Below are positions 24,109 to 32,749 of a stretch of 39,130 bases of DNA, one piece after another. The notes beneath the pieces are model-generated. The model worked only from the letters and a program-made list of their open reading frames with translations, made no database searches and was not told the origin of the DNA. Each line of letters starts with the position of its first letter. The stretch's first letter is position 1. The stretch is from an uncultured Clostridia bacterium (GTDB lineage Bacteria > Bacillota > Clostridia > Peptostreptococcales > Anaerovoracaceae): the NCBI GenBank assembly GCA_938049335.1, contig CALIYX010000029.1, forward strand, positions 1-39,130. Direction: 5' to 3'. A program made the translations under genes and the position numbers.

Positions 24109-25496
24109 TATTTAAATGTCTTTGAGTGGATTACTCTATAAAGCTTAACATCGCTTCTCTTTACCATAGCATCTTCAGTTTCTGCTTCTCCATACTGGTT
24201 GTCGTATGGGTCATAGCGATAAAACTTCTTAGGTACAGTGAATTCCTCCTGAATGTCAGTGTTGAAAATAAGTCTATAAGGATCGATATTTCCAAAGTAG
24301 AACTGACAATCTTCTTCTGAACCTCTGCGAACAGCACCGCCACCAAATGATGGATCAACAGGTCTAAAACCTACGCCTCTAAAGTAAACAGCAGCCCAGT
24401 CGTGAGCACCACCGCATTCTCCATCAGTTACAACACCAGACTGCCATCTAGCAGGGATGCCATTATATCTGCAAAGTGTAATCAAAAGTGATGCCTGAAG
24501 TCCGCAGTCGCCTCTGCCTCTCAGTGCAAAGTAGCCTGGAAGCCAGTCAATAGCAGCATAATCGCGAACATAAGCATATCTATATTTGTGAGTGATAAAG
24601 TCGAAAATCTTCTTTGCAATTACAGTCTTATCAGTCTCATCACCAACTATCAAAGCAGAAAGCTCCTTTATGAAAGGTGTGAATACATAGTGAGGCGCTT
24701 TCTCAGTAAGATCGCTCTCTAGAATCTGCTTCTTGAGCTCAGCCTCCTCAGCTTCGCTTACCTTTGCTCCAGCAGAAACAATATCATCAAAGCTCATATA
24801 TGTCTGAGTCATCTTTGCCTTACATCTTACCTTAAAGCTTTGCTCTTTATTTCCGTCTGCACTGAAGTGAACTGTTCTTTGAAGTGCGCTCTCAGGTGCG
24901 ATTTCGCATTCCATTGATGTACTTACAAGCTCAATATCGCTCATACCTATTCCATTAGGTGAAGGGTAAGGTAGGTGAACAGAAAGCTTCTTGTTCTTTG
25001 CTGCTTCAGTATCTACATCTGCGATAAATTCTAGGTCGATAGCTACCTCCGCTGAGCCTGTGCTTCTCATGTGGTCTCTTGATTCAGATACCTCTAGGCT
25101 TTTATCGTCAGGGTAGGTGCTACCTGGCCAATTTGTCAAAAGTACACTTGTGATGAAGAGGGAAGCGACGCTAAAGTCAACGTAGCGCTTCTCACCATTA
25201 ATGAAGATGTAGTCTGTATCTCCGGCAAGCTTCTTGAAATCTTCGCTAGAAAACCCCGGTGCATACTCAGCAATCTGCTCGATAAGCTCGCTCTCTGTTA
25301 GTGTGTACTCTCTGAGCTTGACATCTGCATTATGCATCTCTAAAATGATTCTCTTCTTAACCTCCGCTGGAAGGTTTTCTCTATCAAGGTGATACTTTGC
25401 TCTCTCTTTAAACTCGTCAAAATATCCTGCGCCCTTTAGTTTCTCAAGTTCCTCTGGGAGTGGAAAAGAAAGGGAGCTTACATAGCTCAAATCCAT
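24108..25496 (-). CDS. Transglutaminase-like domain protein, cytosolic
   Basis: The 462-residue protein has a C-terminal transglutaminase/cysteine-protease-like domain with the triad C331 ('GRGDCGLQASLL'), H365 ('GGAHDWAAVYF') and D381 ('PVDPSFGG'). The N-terminal 250 residues look like a beta-rich accessory domain plus a charged helix-rich start. No signal peptide or membrane helix is seen, so it likely acts in the cytosol. Members may be proteases, peptide N-glycanase-like hydrolases or cross-linkers; the reaction is unknown. The ATG at 25496 follows AAAAAAGGAGAA; a start 23 codons upstream has no such site. It is monocistronic, between an exporter and the pyr operon. Confidence 0.82.
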   Translation of the reverse strand: MDLSYVSSLSFPLPEELEKLKGAGYFDEFKERAKYHLDRENLPAEVKKRIILEMHNADVKLREYTLTESELIEQIAEYAPGFSSEDFKKLAGDTDYIFINGEKRYVDFSVASLFITSVLLTNWPGSTYPDDKSLEVSESRDHMRSTGSAEVAIDLEFIADVDTEAAKNKKLSVHLPYPSPNGIGMSDIELVSTSMECEIAPESALQRTVHFSADGNKEQSFKVRCKAKMTQTYMSFDDIVSAGAKVSEAEEAELKKQILESDLTEKAPHYVFTPFIKELSALIVGDETDKTVIAKKIFDFITHKYRYAYVRDYAAIDWLPGYFALRGRGDCGLQASLLITLCRYNGIPARWQSGVVTDGECGGAHDWAAVYFRGVGFRPVDPSFGGGAVRRGSEEDCQFYFGNIDPYRLIFNTDIQEEFTVPKKFYRYDPYDNQYGEAETEDAMVKRSDVKLYRVIHSKTFK

Positions 25497-25535
25497 AGTA
25501 ATTCTCCTTTTTTCTAGCTTGTTTAGATACGAATT

Positions 25536-25565
25536 ATTATATACACCTGCTTGACATAAGTCCAT
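25536..25565 (-). promoter_or_regulatory. Possible promoter of the transglutaminase-like gene
   Basis: On the minus strand a perfect TATAAT (25541-25536) is preceded at 18 nt by TGGACT (about 25565-25560). It overlaps the -35 region of the divergent pyr promoter. Confidence 0.4.
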
Positions 25566-25579
25566 AGATATTATATTAT
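25551..25579 (+). promoter_or_regulatory. Promoter of the pyr operon
   Basis: TTGACA (25551-25556), a 17-nt spacer, then TATTAT (25574-25579). Transcription would start near 25586, just before the attenuator. Confidence 0.75.
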
Positions 25580-25595
25580 TCTATGTGAAAAGAAC

Positions 25596-25686
25596 ATCTT
25601 TAAGTCGGTACAGAGATGCCGATAAGGTAGTGATAGATCATATGATTTTTGCGCATCTTGTCAGCATGTCTTGACAGGATTTTTTT
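25596..25686 (+). promoter_or_regulatory. PyrR-dependent attenuator
   Basis: A hairpin TCGG-TACAGAGATG-CCGA (25605-25622) followed by TAAGG matches the PyrR-binding anti-antiterminator loop. A terminator stem CTTGTCA/TGACAGG (25657-25678) with seven T's (25680-25686) follows. By the Bacillus model, PyrR with UMP binds the first hairpin and lets the terminator form, shutting off pyrR and the permease when pyrimidines are plentiful. Confidence 0.8.
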
Positions 25687-25709
25687 GTGTCCAAAGTAAG
25701 GGAAAGAGC

Positions 25710-26249
25710 ATGGAATTCAAATCACAGCTAATGACAACAGATGAAATTATGAGAGCGCTTCGCAGAATCGCACATCAAATTACTGAGAGAAATAACGGTA
25801 CTGAGGATGTTGTAATTGTCGGAATTGCCAAGGGTGGTGTTCCAATTGCAAATCAGCTCAGCGAGTTTCTCAAGACGATTGAGCAGAGAAGTATTCCAAC
25901 TGGCGTACTAGATATAAGTGGTCATAGGGATGATATTGAGCCGAATCAGATTGATGAGGCGAGGATCAGCGAATCAATGATTCCTTGCGATATCAACGGC
26001 AAGCATGTTGTCTTAGTAGATGATGTGCTCTACACAGGCAGAACCGCAAGAGCGGCCTTTGATGCACTTTCAGATTTTGGAAGGGCAGGCACCATACAGC
26101 TTGCAGTTTTAATAGATAGGGGACATAGGGAGCTACCGATAAGAGCCGATTATGTAGGAAAGAACATTCCTACATCGCATGTTGAGACAATAAGGATTGA
26201 CTTTGATGAGACGGGAACTAGACCCGTAGTAAACATCTATAATCGTTAA
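25710..26249 (+). CDS. pyrR: PyrR: pyr RNA-binding attenuator protein / uracil phosphoribosyltransferase
   Basis: The 179-residue protein has the phosphoribosyltransferase fold with the PRPP loop VVLVDDVLYTGRTARAA (D104-D105, T109-G110). The 'GIAKGGVPIANQL' stretch (about 33-45) is also typical of PyrR. It binds pyr mRNA leaders in a UMP-dependent way, and many members also make UMP from uracil. ATG at 25710 follows AGGGAAAGAG; an in-frame TTG upstream falls within the attenuator terminator and is rejected. The leader just before it shows that it controls its own operon, with the uracil permease 43 nt downstream. Confidence 0.95.
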   Translation: MEFKSQLMTTDEIMRALRRIAHQITERNNGTEDVVIVGIAKGGVPIANQLSEFLKTIEQRSIPTGVLDISGHRDDIEPNQIDEARISESMIPCDINGKHVVLVDDVLYTGRTARAAFDALSDFGRAGTIQLAVLIDRGHRELPIRADYVGKNIPTSHVETIRIDFDETGTRPVVNIYNR

Positions 26250-26292
26250 TAGGTGTTCTATAAGCTATTTTATTATTAAGAAGGAGAAATAT

Positions 26293-27606
26293 ATGTCAGA
26301 CAAAAATGTTAACGAAAACGGCATTTACGATGCCAGACAGCTAGGCGTTCCTAAGATGATTATCCTAGGTCTGCAGCACACATTTGCCATGTTTGGTGCT
26401 ACTATTCTAGTTCCTATTTTGACAGGTCTAAGCGTAAGCACAACACTTCTCATGGCTGGTCTTGGAACTTTGCTTTTCCACTTTCTAACTAAGGGAAAGG
26501 TTCCTGCATTCCTCGGTTCATCATTTGCCTTCCTAGGTGGATATGGAGCTGTTGCGCCGATGATAAATGGAGCATCTAACAAGGAAATGCTTCCATATGC
26601 TTGCGGAGGAGTTTTCTGTGCAGGACTTGTGTATCTAGTAATGTCAGCTCTGATTAAGGGCTTTGGTGTTAAGCGCGTAATGAAGTTCTTCCCTCCAGTT
26701 GTGACAGGACCTATCATTATTGCTATCGGTCTTATCCTTGCACCTTCGGCTATTGCTAACTGTAAGACAAACTGGGTGGTTGCGCTAGTAGCAGTTGTAA
26801 CAATTATCATCTTCAATATCTGGGGAAAGGGTATGCTCAAGATTATACCTATCATCCTAGGTGTGGCAGCATCATACACTGTAGCAGCTTGCATGGGAGA
26901 AATCGACTTTAGCGCAGCAGCATCAAGAGCTTGGATAGGTCTTCCTCCAATCCAGACAATGAAGTTTGACGTTTCAGCTATATTAACAATCATGCCTATT
27001 GCTCTTGCTACAATGATGGAGCACATAGGAGATATCACAGCAATCGGTGCTACAACAAAGAGAAACTACATTGCAGACCCAGGTCTTCACAGAACTCTTC
27101 TTGGAGATGGACTTGCAACTTGCCTAGCTTCAGCATTCGGTGGTCCTGCAAATACAACATACGGAGAAAACACTGGAGTTCTTGCTCTAACAAAGATCTA
27201 CGATCCTAGAGTAATCAGAATCGCAGCAGTCTTTGCAGTAGGACTTTCATTCATTCCTAAGGTGAGCTTCCTAATCGAGAGCATTCCAGCTTCAACAATC
27301 GGAGGAGTTTCATTCATCCTTTACGGAATGATTTCAGCCATCGGTATCAGAAACGTAGTTGAGAACCAGGTTGACTTTACAAAGTCAAGAAACACAATCA
27401 TCGCAGCTTTGATACTCGTTTGTGCACTTGGATTTAACTCAGTTGGTGGAGCAAGCTTCACAATCAAAGGTGTAACAATCACACTCTCAGGACTTGCTAT
27501 CGCAGCTATCGTTGGTATTCTGGTAAATGCAATTTTGCCAGGTAACGATTACGAGTTCGGTGAGGACGACGGAACAGAAGAGAAGTTCCAGACATTCAAG
27601 ATATAA
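26293..27606 (+). CDS. uraA: Uracil permease (NCS2 family)
   Basis: The 437-residue transporter has about 14 membrane segments. The NCS2 signature lies near 260-320: 'ALATMMEHIGDITAIGATT' and 'FGGPANTTYGENTGVLALTKI', the latter with the conserved glutamate of uracil carriers. It imports uracil with protons. AAGGAG lies 7 nt before the ATG. Sharing the PyrR attenuator with pyrR fits uracil rather than xanthine. A hairpin terminator ends the operon. Confidence 0.93.
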   Translation: MSDKNVNENGIYDARQLGVPKMIILGLQHTFAMFGATILVPILTGLSVSTTLLMAGLGTLLFHFLTKGKVPAFLGSSFAFLGGYGAVAPMINGASNKEMLPYACGGVFCAGLVYLVMSALIKGFGVKRVMKFFPPVVTGPIIIAIGLILAPSAIANCKTNWVVALVAVVTIIIFNIWGKGMLKIIPIILGVAASYTVAACMGEIDFSAAASRAWIGLPPIQTMKFDVSAILTIMPIALATMMEHIGDITAIGATTKRNYIADPGLHRTLLGDGLATCLASAFGGPANTTYGENTGVLALTKIYDPRVIRIAAVFAVGLSFIPKVSFLIESIPASTIGGVSFILYGMISAIGIRNVVENQVDFTKSRNTIIAALILVCALGFNSVGGASFTIKGVTITLSGLAIAAIVGILVNAILPGNDYEFGEDDGTEEKFQTFKI

Positions 27607-27622
27607 GAATTTCATAAATTAT

Positions 27623-27649
27623 AAAAGCCTGCTCAATGCAGGCTTTTTT
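27623..27649 (+). terminator. Terminator of the pyr operon
   Basis: Stem AAAAGCCTGC/GCAGGCTTTT, loop TCAAT, then TTTTTT. It also lies just beyond the end of the convergent carboxypeptidase gene. Confidence 0.9.
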
Positions 27650-27662
27650 ATGTGAATTTTTA

Positions 27663-29096
27663 TTATCTGCGCCTATGTCTGCGTCTGCTTTCATGAGCTC
27701 TTTTGTTTCTTCTTAAGGTGTATATTAGCACCAATATCGCAGCTACGAGGCTGATAACAAATATGGACATCAAAGTTGATGTGATACTTATGGGCTTTGA
27801 TTTTCCGTTTCCTTTAGCTTTTGTGCTACTTTCTGTAGAGGCTTTCACAAGCTTAAAGCTTGCACTGGGCTCAGCAAAGCCATTGAGATACTGTCTATTT
27901 GAAATATTGAGCTTTAACTTCTTGTTCTTGAAGTCGCAGATGAACTTCGGTTTATAGTCCTTTGGAACGCAGTCGTAGAAGTCTTCTTTTACTTCTATTA
28001 TCTTGCCTTTGACTGAATATTTACCCGCAGATAAAACCTTACGATATTCATATTTAGCGAAGGCGTCTTCGAGTATAGAGTTTCCTATGAGGTGTCTCAT
28101 GGATTCTGCAGAGCTATCGCCCCAAACGCTTACACCTAGGACAATCTCTATCATTCTCGTATTTCCTTGCTTTGCCGTGAGGCTGTAGTTATATCCCTTT
28201 CTGGCAGAGCCAGTTTTGATGCCATCTGCACCTGGAAATGCGTATTTTTCTCCAGGAAGAGAGTAGTTATGGCCTTCGAAGTGCTCCTCGTAAGGCGTTC
28301 CGGGCTTTGATACGAGATTTGCGTTTATCGTATGATTCAAAAGATCAGGATAATTTGTTACAAGGTAGGTGCAAAGACAGGCATAGTCTTTTGCTGAAGT
28401 GTAGTTATCAGCATAAGGGTCTCCTGAAGGGCCATCTTGACCTAGGAGAACATTTAGGACACCGATAGGATTTACATACTTGGTATTGACCATTCCAAGT
28501 GCCTTAGCTTTGTTATTCATCATTGTAACAAAGGTATCAATATCTGGCGCTAGAAGATCCATGAGCATGTAGGTTGCTGCCGCTGAAGAGGGAACTGCAA
28601 TTAGCTCCATTAACTCACCGACAGTGTATGAGGCTCCTATCTGCATCTTGTTATTGCTGAGATTTGAATTTGCAGAAACTCTTGCATGTCTTTCCTTAAC
28701 TGGAACAACTGTGTCAATAGATAGCTTTCCTTCTTTAATTGCGTCGTAGGTTAGCGCTATTGTCATGAGCTTGGACATGCTCGCTGGGGTCCATTCTACC
28801 GTACTGTTTTCGTCCCATAGAATTTGTCCAGTTTTGATTTCAGTTATTATCGTACCAGCTGGTGAATATCTTTGGTCTATTGAATATCCCTTGCTATTTG
28901 CCACAGCCAATGAACTGCCTGTTGCAGGGCTTCCGTCGATAGTTTCTTTGCTGAGCGGTAGAGTTTTGGCACTTTTAGCATAGCTAGGGGATGGAATACT
29001 TGTGAATAATAATATAAATATAGATAGAATTATAAGTATGCTTCGGGTTGAATTTACTTTCTTTGTTAATACATTAGAAGTATTGCGTCTTGGCAT
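27663..29096 (-). CDS. D-alanyl-D-alanine carboxypeptidase-like protein (DacF type)
   Basis: The 477-residue protein has an N-terminal hydrophobic signal/anchor (about 18-40, ending SYA), a peptidase S11 domain (about 65-350), a PBP5-like C-terminal domain (about 355-420) and a final membrane helix (about 437-462) with a very basic tail (RRRHRRR). The active site shows S106-x-x-K109 (SMSK) and K294-T-G. Where the SxN motif is expected, the sequence is S170-S-A, so the catalytic Asn seems replaced by Ala. It may still trim peptidoglycan stem peptides outside the membrane, or be impaired. GAGGAG precedes the ATG. It diverges from lexA. Confidence 0.88.
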   Translation of the reverse strand: MPRRNTSNVLTKKVNSTRSILIILSIFILLFTSIPSPSYAKSAKTLPLSKETIDGSPATGSSLAVANSKGYSIDQRYSPAGTIITEIKTGQILWDENSTVEWTPASMSKLMTIALTYDAIKEGKLSIDTVVPVKERHARVSANSNLSNNKMQIGASYTVGELMELIAVPSSAAATYMLMDLLAPDIDTFVTMMNNKAKALGMVNTKYVNPIGVLNVLLGQDGPSGDPYADNYTSAKDYACLCTYLVTNYPDLLNHTINANLVSKPGTPYEEHFEGHNYSLPGEKYAFPGADGIKTGSARKGYNYSLTAKQGNTRMIEIVLGVSVWGDSSAESMRHLIGNSILEDAFAKYEYRKVLSAGKYSVKGKIIEVKEDFYDCVPKDYKPKFICDFKNKKLKLNISNRQYLNGFAEPSASFKLVKASTESSTKAKGNGKSKPISITSTLMSIFVISLVAAILVLIYTLRRNKRAHESRRRHRRR

Positions 29097-29129
29097 GAAT
29101 TTCTCCTCTCTATCAAAAATAGCTCCTAT

Positions 29130-29138
29130 ATTATATCA
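29130..29138 (-). promoter_or_regulatory. Extended -10 promoter of the carboxypeptidase gene
   Basis: On the minus strand TGATATAAT gives an extended -10 (TGn plus TATAAT). No good -35 lies at the right distance, as is common for this type. Confidence 0.45.
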
Positions 29139-29221
29139 TAATTCTGTCAATACTTATGTGAAAATCGCGTGAGCATGAAAATGAACAGAAAAAGAATAAA
29201 TATTTGTTTATCAAAAATAAA

Positions 29222-29233
29222 GAACTAATGTTT
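29222..29233. promoter_or_regulatory. LexA (SOS) box
   Basis: GAAC-taat-GTTT, close to the Gram-positive SOS box GAAC-N4-GTTC. It overlaps the -35 of the lexA promoter, so LexA would repress its own gene. Confidence 0.65.
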
Positions 29234-29259
29234 ACTTTTTGTTTGAAATATGATATTAT
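29231..29259 (+). promoter_or_regulatory. Promoter of lexA
   Basis: TTTACT (29231-29236), a 17-nt spacer ending TGA, then TATTAT (29254-29259). It has an extended -10. Confidence 0.65.
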
Positions 29260-29289
29260 CAATTGGATAGATAAAAAGGAGAGTTTGAT

Positions 29290-29946
29290 ATGTCCAAAGC
29301 AAAGGAAAAAGCAAAGGCAAGGCAGATGAGAATCCTTGATTTTATGCGCAAGGAATTCGATGAGAAAGGATATGCACCTACGGTTAGAGAGATAGGCGCA
29401 GCCTTAGATATTAAGTCTACATCAACAGTGCATAACGATCTTGAGAGTCTCGCGCAGCAGGGGTATGTTAAGAAGGACCCAGCTAAGCCTAGAACTCTTG
29501 TAATAGTGGGTAGAGAAACACATAAGCCTGTCAAGGAGCCAGAGCTAGAGCCGGTCAATGAAGAGATAATCAATGTACCAGTTGTTGGAACTATAGCTGC
29601 AGGTACACCTATAACTGCAGAGCAACATGTAGATGACTGCTTCCCAGTTCCAGCTAGATATGTATCTGGTAACAACTTCATGCTTAAGGTTAAGGGCGAG
29701 AGCATGATCAATGCTGGTATATTTGATGGAGATCTTATTTTGGTTGAGCAGAGACAGACTGCTCGCAATGGTGAGATCGTTGTTGCAATGGTAGATGGTT
29801 TTGAGAGCGAGGCTACAGTCAAGACTTTCTACAAGGAGAAGGATCACATTAGACTTCAGCCTGAGAACGATGATATGAGCCCAATAATCGTTAGAGACGT
29901 CAAGATTCTCGGCAAGGTTAAGGGAGTTTTTCGCTACTACAGCTAA
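29290..29946 (+). CDS. lexA: LexA repressor
   Basis: The 218-residue SOS repressor has a winged helix-turn-helix (about 10-75, 'APTVREIGAALDIKSTSTVHNDLESL') and an S24 self-cleaving domain. The cleavage site is A104-G105 in 'TIAAGTPI'. The catalytic pair is S138 ('KGESMINAGI') and K178 ('EATVKTFYK'). RecA-DNA filaments trigger self-cleavage and release DNA-repair genes. AAGGAGAG lies before the ATG. The LexA-like box at its promoter supports autoregulation. Linker and length are normal. It is followed by a separate rpsO promoter. Confidence 0.96.
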   Translation: MSKAKEKAKARQMRILDFMRKEFDEKGYAPTVREIGAALDIKSTSTVHNDLESLAQQGYVKKDPAKPRTLVIVGRETHKPVKEPELEPVNEEIINVPVVGTIAAGTPITAEQHVDDCFPVPARYVSGNNFMLKVKGESMINAGIFDGDLILVEQRQTARNGEIVVAMVDGFESEATVKTFYKEKDHIRLQPENDDMSPIIVRDVKILGKVKGVFRYYS

Positions 29947-29969
29947 TAAGCTAAGGCTAAATAAATCAC

Positions 29970-29998
29970 TTGCAATTTGTCACATAACGTGATAACAT
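29970..29998 (+). promoter_or_regulatory. Possible promoter of rpsO
   Basis: TTGCAA (29970-29975), a 17-nt spacer, then TAACAT (29993-29998). It leaves an untranslated leader of about 75 nt in which TTGG/CCAA and CGC/GCG can pair; an S15-binding autoregulatory fold there is possible but not shown. Confidence 0.45.
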
Positions 29999-30082
29999 TG
30001 TTTAGTAATTTACTTTTGTTTGGTTTTGCGACACTCCAACGCATTCTCGACAAAAGCGTATTTAATAAAAAGGAGAAAAGAT

Positions 30083-30349
30083 ATGATAACTAAAGAACAG
30101 AAAGCTGTAATCATCAGCGAATATGCAACTAAAGAAGGAGATACAGGTTCTCCAGAGGTTCAGGTAGCTGTACTAACAGCAAGAATCAACGATTTGAACG
30201 AGCACCTTAAGGTTCATAAGAAGGACCACCACTCAAGACGCGGACTACTTAAGATGGTCGGCCAGAGAAGAAACCTTCTTAACTACCTCAAGAACGTAGA
30301 TATAGAAAGATATAGAAATCTTATTGCTCGTCTAGGCTTGAGAAAGTAG
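30083..30349 (+). CDS. rpsO: 30S ribosomal protein S15
   Basis: The 88-residue product is full length for S15. It binds 16S rRNA early in assembly of the small-subunit platform. Conserved parts seen are 'GDTGSPEVQVAVLTARI' (about 22-38), 'HKKDHHSRRGLL' and 'RRNLLNYL'. The ATG at 30083 was chosen because AAGGAG lies just upstream and the family starts MI(T/S)KE; an upstream in-frame ATG would add 21 non-conserved residues. It precedes pnp, the usual bacterial rpsO-pnp order, with a terminator between the two. Confidence 0.97.
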   Translation: MITKEQKAVIISEYATKEGDTGSPEVQVAVLTARINDLNEHLKVHKKDHHSRRGLLKMVGQRRNLLNYLKNVDIERYRNLIARLGLRK

Positions 30350-30365
30350 TTATACTAAGTATGTT

Positions 30366-30392
30366 AGCGAGGTCTAAGACCTCGCTTTTTTT
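30366..30392 (+). terminator. Terminator between rpsO and pnp
   Basis: A perfect 9-bp GC-rich stem AGCGAGGTC/GACCTCGCT with loop TAA and seven T's. It would limit rpsO read-through into pnp. Confidence 0.88.
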
Positions 30393-30470
30393 AGGCAAAT
30401 CAGATAAAGTGACTGAGATGCCAGAAGTTATTGCCTTGGAATAGGATAAACAGGAAGGAGTTGTTTATTA

Positions 30471-32573
30471 ATGGCAAGATTTACAGATTACAGAACATTT
30501 AAGACCGCAGTTGGAGGAAGACTTTTAGAGTTTGAACTCGGAAAGATTTGTGAGCAGGCAAACGGCCAGGTTATGGTTAAGTACGGTGAGTCCGTTGTCA
30601 GCGTTACAGTCTGCGCTTCTAAGGAACCAAGAGAGGATATAGACTTTTTCCCTCTATCATGCGACTACGAAGAGAAGATGTATGCTTCAGGTAAAATTCC
30701 TGGAGGATTTATCAGAAGAGAGGGAAGACCTAGCGAGAAGGCAATCCTAAGCTCAAGACTTATGGATAGACCTCTTCGTCCACTTTTCCCTAAGGGATAC
30801 CACAACGACGTAGTAGTTGTGGCAACTGTAATGTCAGTTGACCTTGACTGCGAGACTGATATCATGGCTATGGTAGGTGCATCGGTTGCTATCGCTACAT
30901 CTGACATTCCATGGGAAGGACCAATCGCTGCAGTAAGAGTCGGCAGAGTTGACGGAAGATTCATCATCAACCCTACACTTGAGCAGAGAGAGCAGTCAGA
31001 CATCAACCTAACAGTTGCTGGAACTAAGGATGCTATCATGATGGTAGAAGCTGGAGCTGACGAAGTTCCAGAAGAAGTTATGCTAGATGCTATCTTCTTC
31101 GGACACGAAGAGATTAAGAAGCTCGTTGAGTTTATTGACGAGATCGTAGCAGAGGTTGGTAAGCCTAAGAAGGAACTCGTACTAAAGCAGATTCCAGAGG
31201 ATATAGATGCTGCAGTAAGAGCATATGCTACAGGCAGAATGCAGGAGGCTATTCATACATTTGATAAGCTTGAGCGTCTAGATAATATGGATGCTGTAGA
31301 AGTAGAGACAAAGGAACACTTTGCTGAAATCTACCCTGACAATGAGAAGGATATCGCAGCTGTTCTTTACAATATAACTAAGGAATCCGTAAGAAATATG
31401 ATTCTTGATGAAGGTATCAGACCTGACAATCGTAAGACTACGGAAATTAGACCTGTATGGTGTGAGACAGGACTTCTTCCAAGAGTACACGGAAGCGGAC
31501 TTTTCACAAGAGGCCAGACTCAGGTACTGTCAACATGCACACTTGCACCTTCCAGCGAAGCTCAGATGATCGATGGTATTACAGAGCAGACAGAGAAGAG
31601 ATACATGCACCACTATAACTTCCCAGGCTACTGTACAGGTGAAGCTAAGTCACCAAGAAGCCCAGGCAGAAGAGAAATTGGACACGGTGCGCTTGCTGAG
31701 AGAGCGCTTCTTCCGGTAATTCCACCAGTTGAAGAGTTCCCATACGCACTAAGAGTTGTTTCAGATGTACTTTCATCAAACGGTTCAAGCTCAATGGGTT
31801 CAACTTGCGGATCAACACTAGCTCTTATGGATGCTGGTGTTCCAATTAAGAGACCAGTTTCAGGTATCGCTATGGGACTTATCTCAAGAACAGAAGAAGA
31901 CGGAAGCCAGAAAATCGCTGTCCTAAGTGATATTCAGGGAATGGAAGACTTCCTAGGAGATATGGACTTTAAGGTAACAGGTACAGAAGTCGGTGTAACA
32001 GCTATCCAGATGGATATCAAGATTCACGGTCTTTCAAGAGAAATCCTAGAGAAGGCTCTTGCACAGGCTAAGGAAGGTAGAGCTCATATCCTAGATGTAA
32101 TGCTTGAGGAAATTCCTGAGCCACGCAAGGAGATGTCTAAGTACGCTCCAAGAAGCATCAATATGATGATTGATCCTGATAAGATCAGAATAGTTATCGG
32201 ACCTGGTGGAAAGACAATCAACAGAATCATCGATGAGACTGGTGTTAAGATTGACATCGCAGAAGATGCATCAGGACTTATCAGCATCTACAGCTCAGAC
32301 ATGGCTGGAGCAGAGGCTGCTAAGCGTGAGATTGAGCTTCTAACTAAGGACGCAGAAGTTGGTCATACATATGAGGGTAAGGTAACAAAGATTATGAGCT
32401 TTGGTGCTTTCATCGAGATTCTTCCTGGTAAGGAAGGTCTGTTGCACATCTCAAAGATGGCAGACCACCGCGTAGAGAAGGTTGAAGATGTTATGAATGT
32501 TGGAGATGAAGTAAAGGTAAGAGTTTACGAAATCGACAAGCAGAATCGTATCAATCTTGAGAGAGCAAAATAA
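30471..32573 (+). CDS. pnp: Polyribonucleotide nucleotidyltransferase (PNPase)
   Basis: The 700-residue enzyme degrades RNA 3' to 5' using phosphate. Order: first RNase PH domain (about 10-145), helical domain (about 150-235), second RNase PH domain (about 310-540) with 'SGLFTRGQTQVLSTCTL' and the metal-binding aspartates in 'LGDMDFKVTGTEVG', KH domain (about 555-615) with the GxxG loop in 'IVIGPGGKTINRI', and S1 domain (about 620-695, 'GHTYEGKVTKIMSFGAFIEI'). It is complete and of normal length. AAGGAG precedes the ATG. It acts in the cytosol in mRNA decay, usually as a trimer, and often with RNase E/Y. Confidence 0.97.
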   Translation: MARFTDYRTFKTAVGGRLLEFELGKICEQANGQVMVKYGESVVSVTVCASKEPREDIDFFPLSCDYEEKMYASGKIPGGFIRREGRPSEKAILSSRLMDRPLRPLFPKGYHNDVVVVATVMSVDLDCETDIMAMVGASVAIATSDIPWEGPIAAVRVGRVDGRFIINPTLEQREQSDINLTVAGTKDAIMMVEAGADEVPEEVMLDAIFFGHEEIKKLVEFIDEIVAEVGKPKKELVLKQIPEDIDAAVRAYATGRMQEAIHTFDKLERLDNMDAVEVETKEHFAEIYPDNEKDIAAVLYNITKESVRNMILDEGIRPDNRKTTEIRPVWCETGLLPRVHGSGLFTRGQTQVLSTCTLAPSSEAQMIDGITEQTEKRYMHHYNFPGYCTGEAKSPRSPGRREIGHGALAERALLPVIPPVEEFPYALRVVSDVLSSNGSSSMGSTCGSTLALMDAGVPIKRPVSGIAMGLISRTEEDGSQKIAVLSDIQGMEDFLGDMDFKVTGTEVGVTAIQMDIKIHGLSREILEKALAQAKEGRAHILDVMLEEIPEPRKEMSKYAPRSINMMIDPDKIRIVIGPGGKTINRIIDETGVKIDIAEDASGLISIYSSDMAGAEAAKREIELLTKDAEVGHTYEGKVTKIMSFGAFIEILPGKEGLLHISKMADHRVEKVEDVMNVGDEVKVRVYEIDKQNRINLERAK

Positions 32574-32584
32574 ATAAGTAATTT

Positions 32585-32611
32585 AAGCCCTGTGATTATC
32601 AGGGCTTTTAC
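32585..32611 (+). terminator. Terminator after pnp
   Basis: Stem AAGCCCTG/CAGGGCTT, 7-nt loop, then TTTTA. Confidence 0.78.
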
Positions 32612-32681
32612 TTTGCTTATAAAGCTTATATAGGGCATACAAATATTTTTATAATATCTTAGGATTTTTTACAAAAATAAC

Positions 32682-32710
32682 TTGAATTCTTATCTATGAG
32701 ATGTTAATAT
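32682..32710 (+). promoter_or_regulatory. Promoter of the ileS T-box transcript
   Basis: TTGAAT (32682-32687), a 17-nt spacer, then TAATAT (32705-32710), about 35-40 nt before Stem I of the T-box. Confidence 0.65.
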
Positions 32711-32749
32711 AGCATATAGTCGAATTTGAGCTCGGCTAAAGCTTAATAT

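Noticed and set aside
26325..27038. Minus-strand 237-residue frame
   Set aside because: It is fully antisense to the uracil permease gene, lacks a ribosome binding site and has no recognisable domain.
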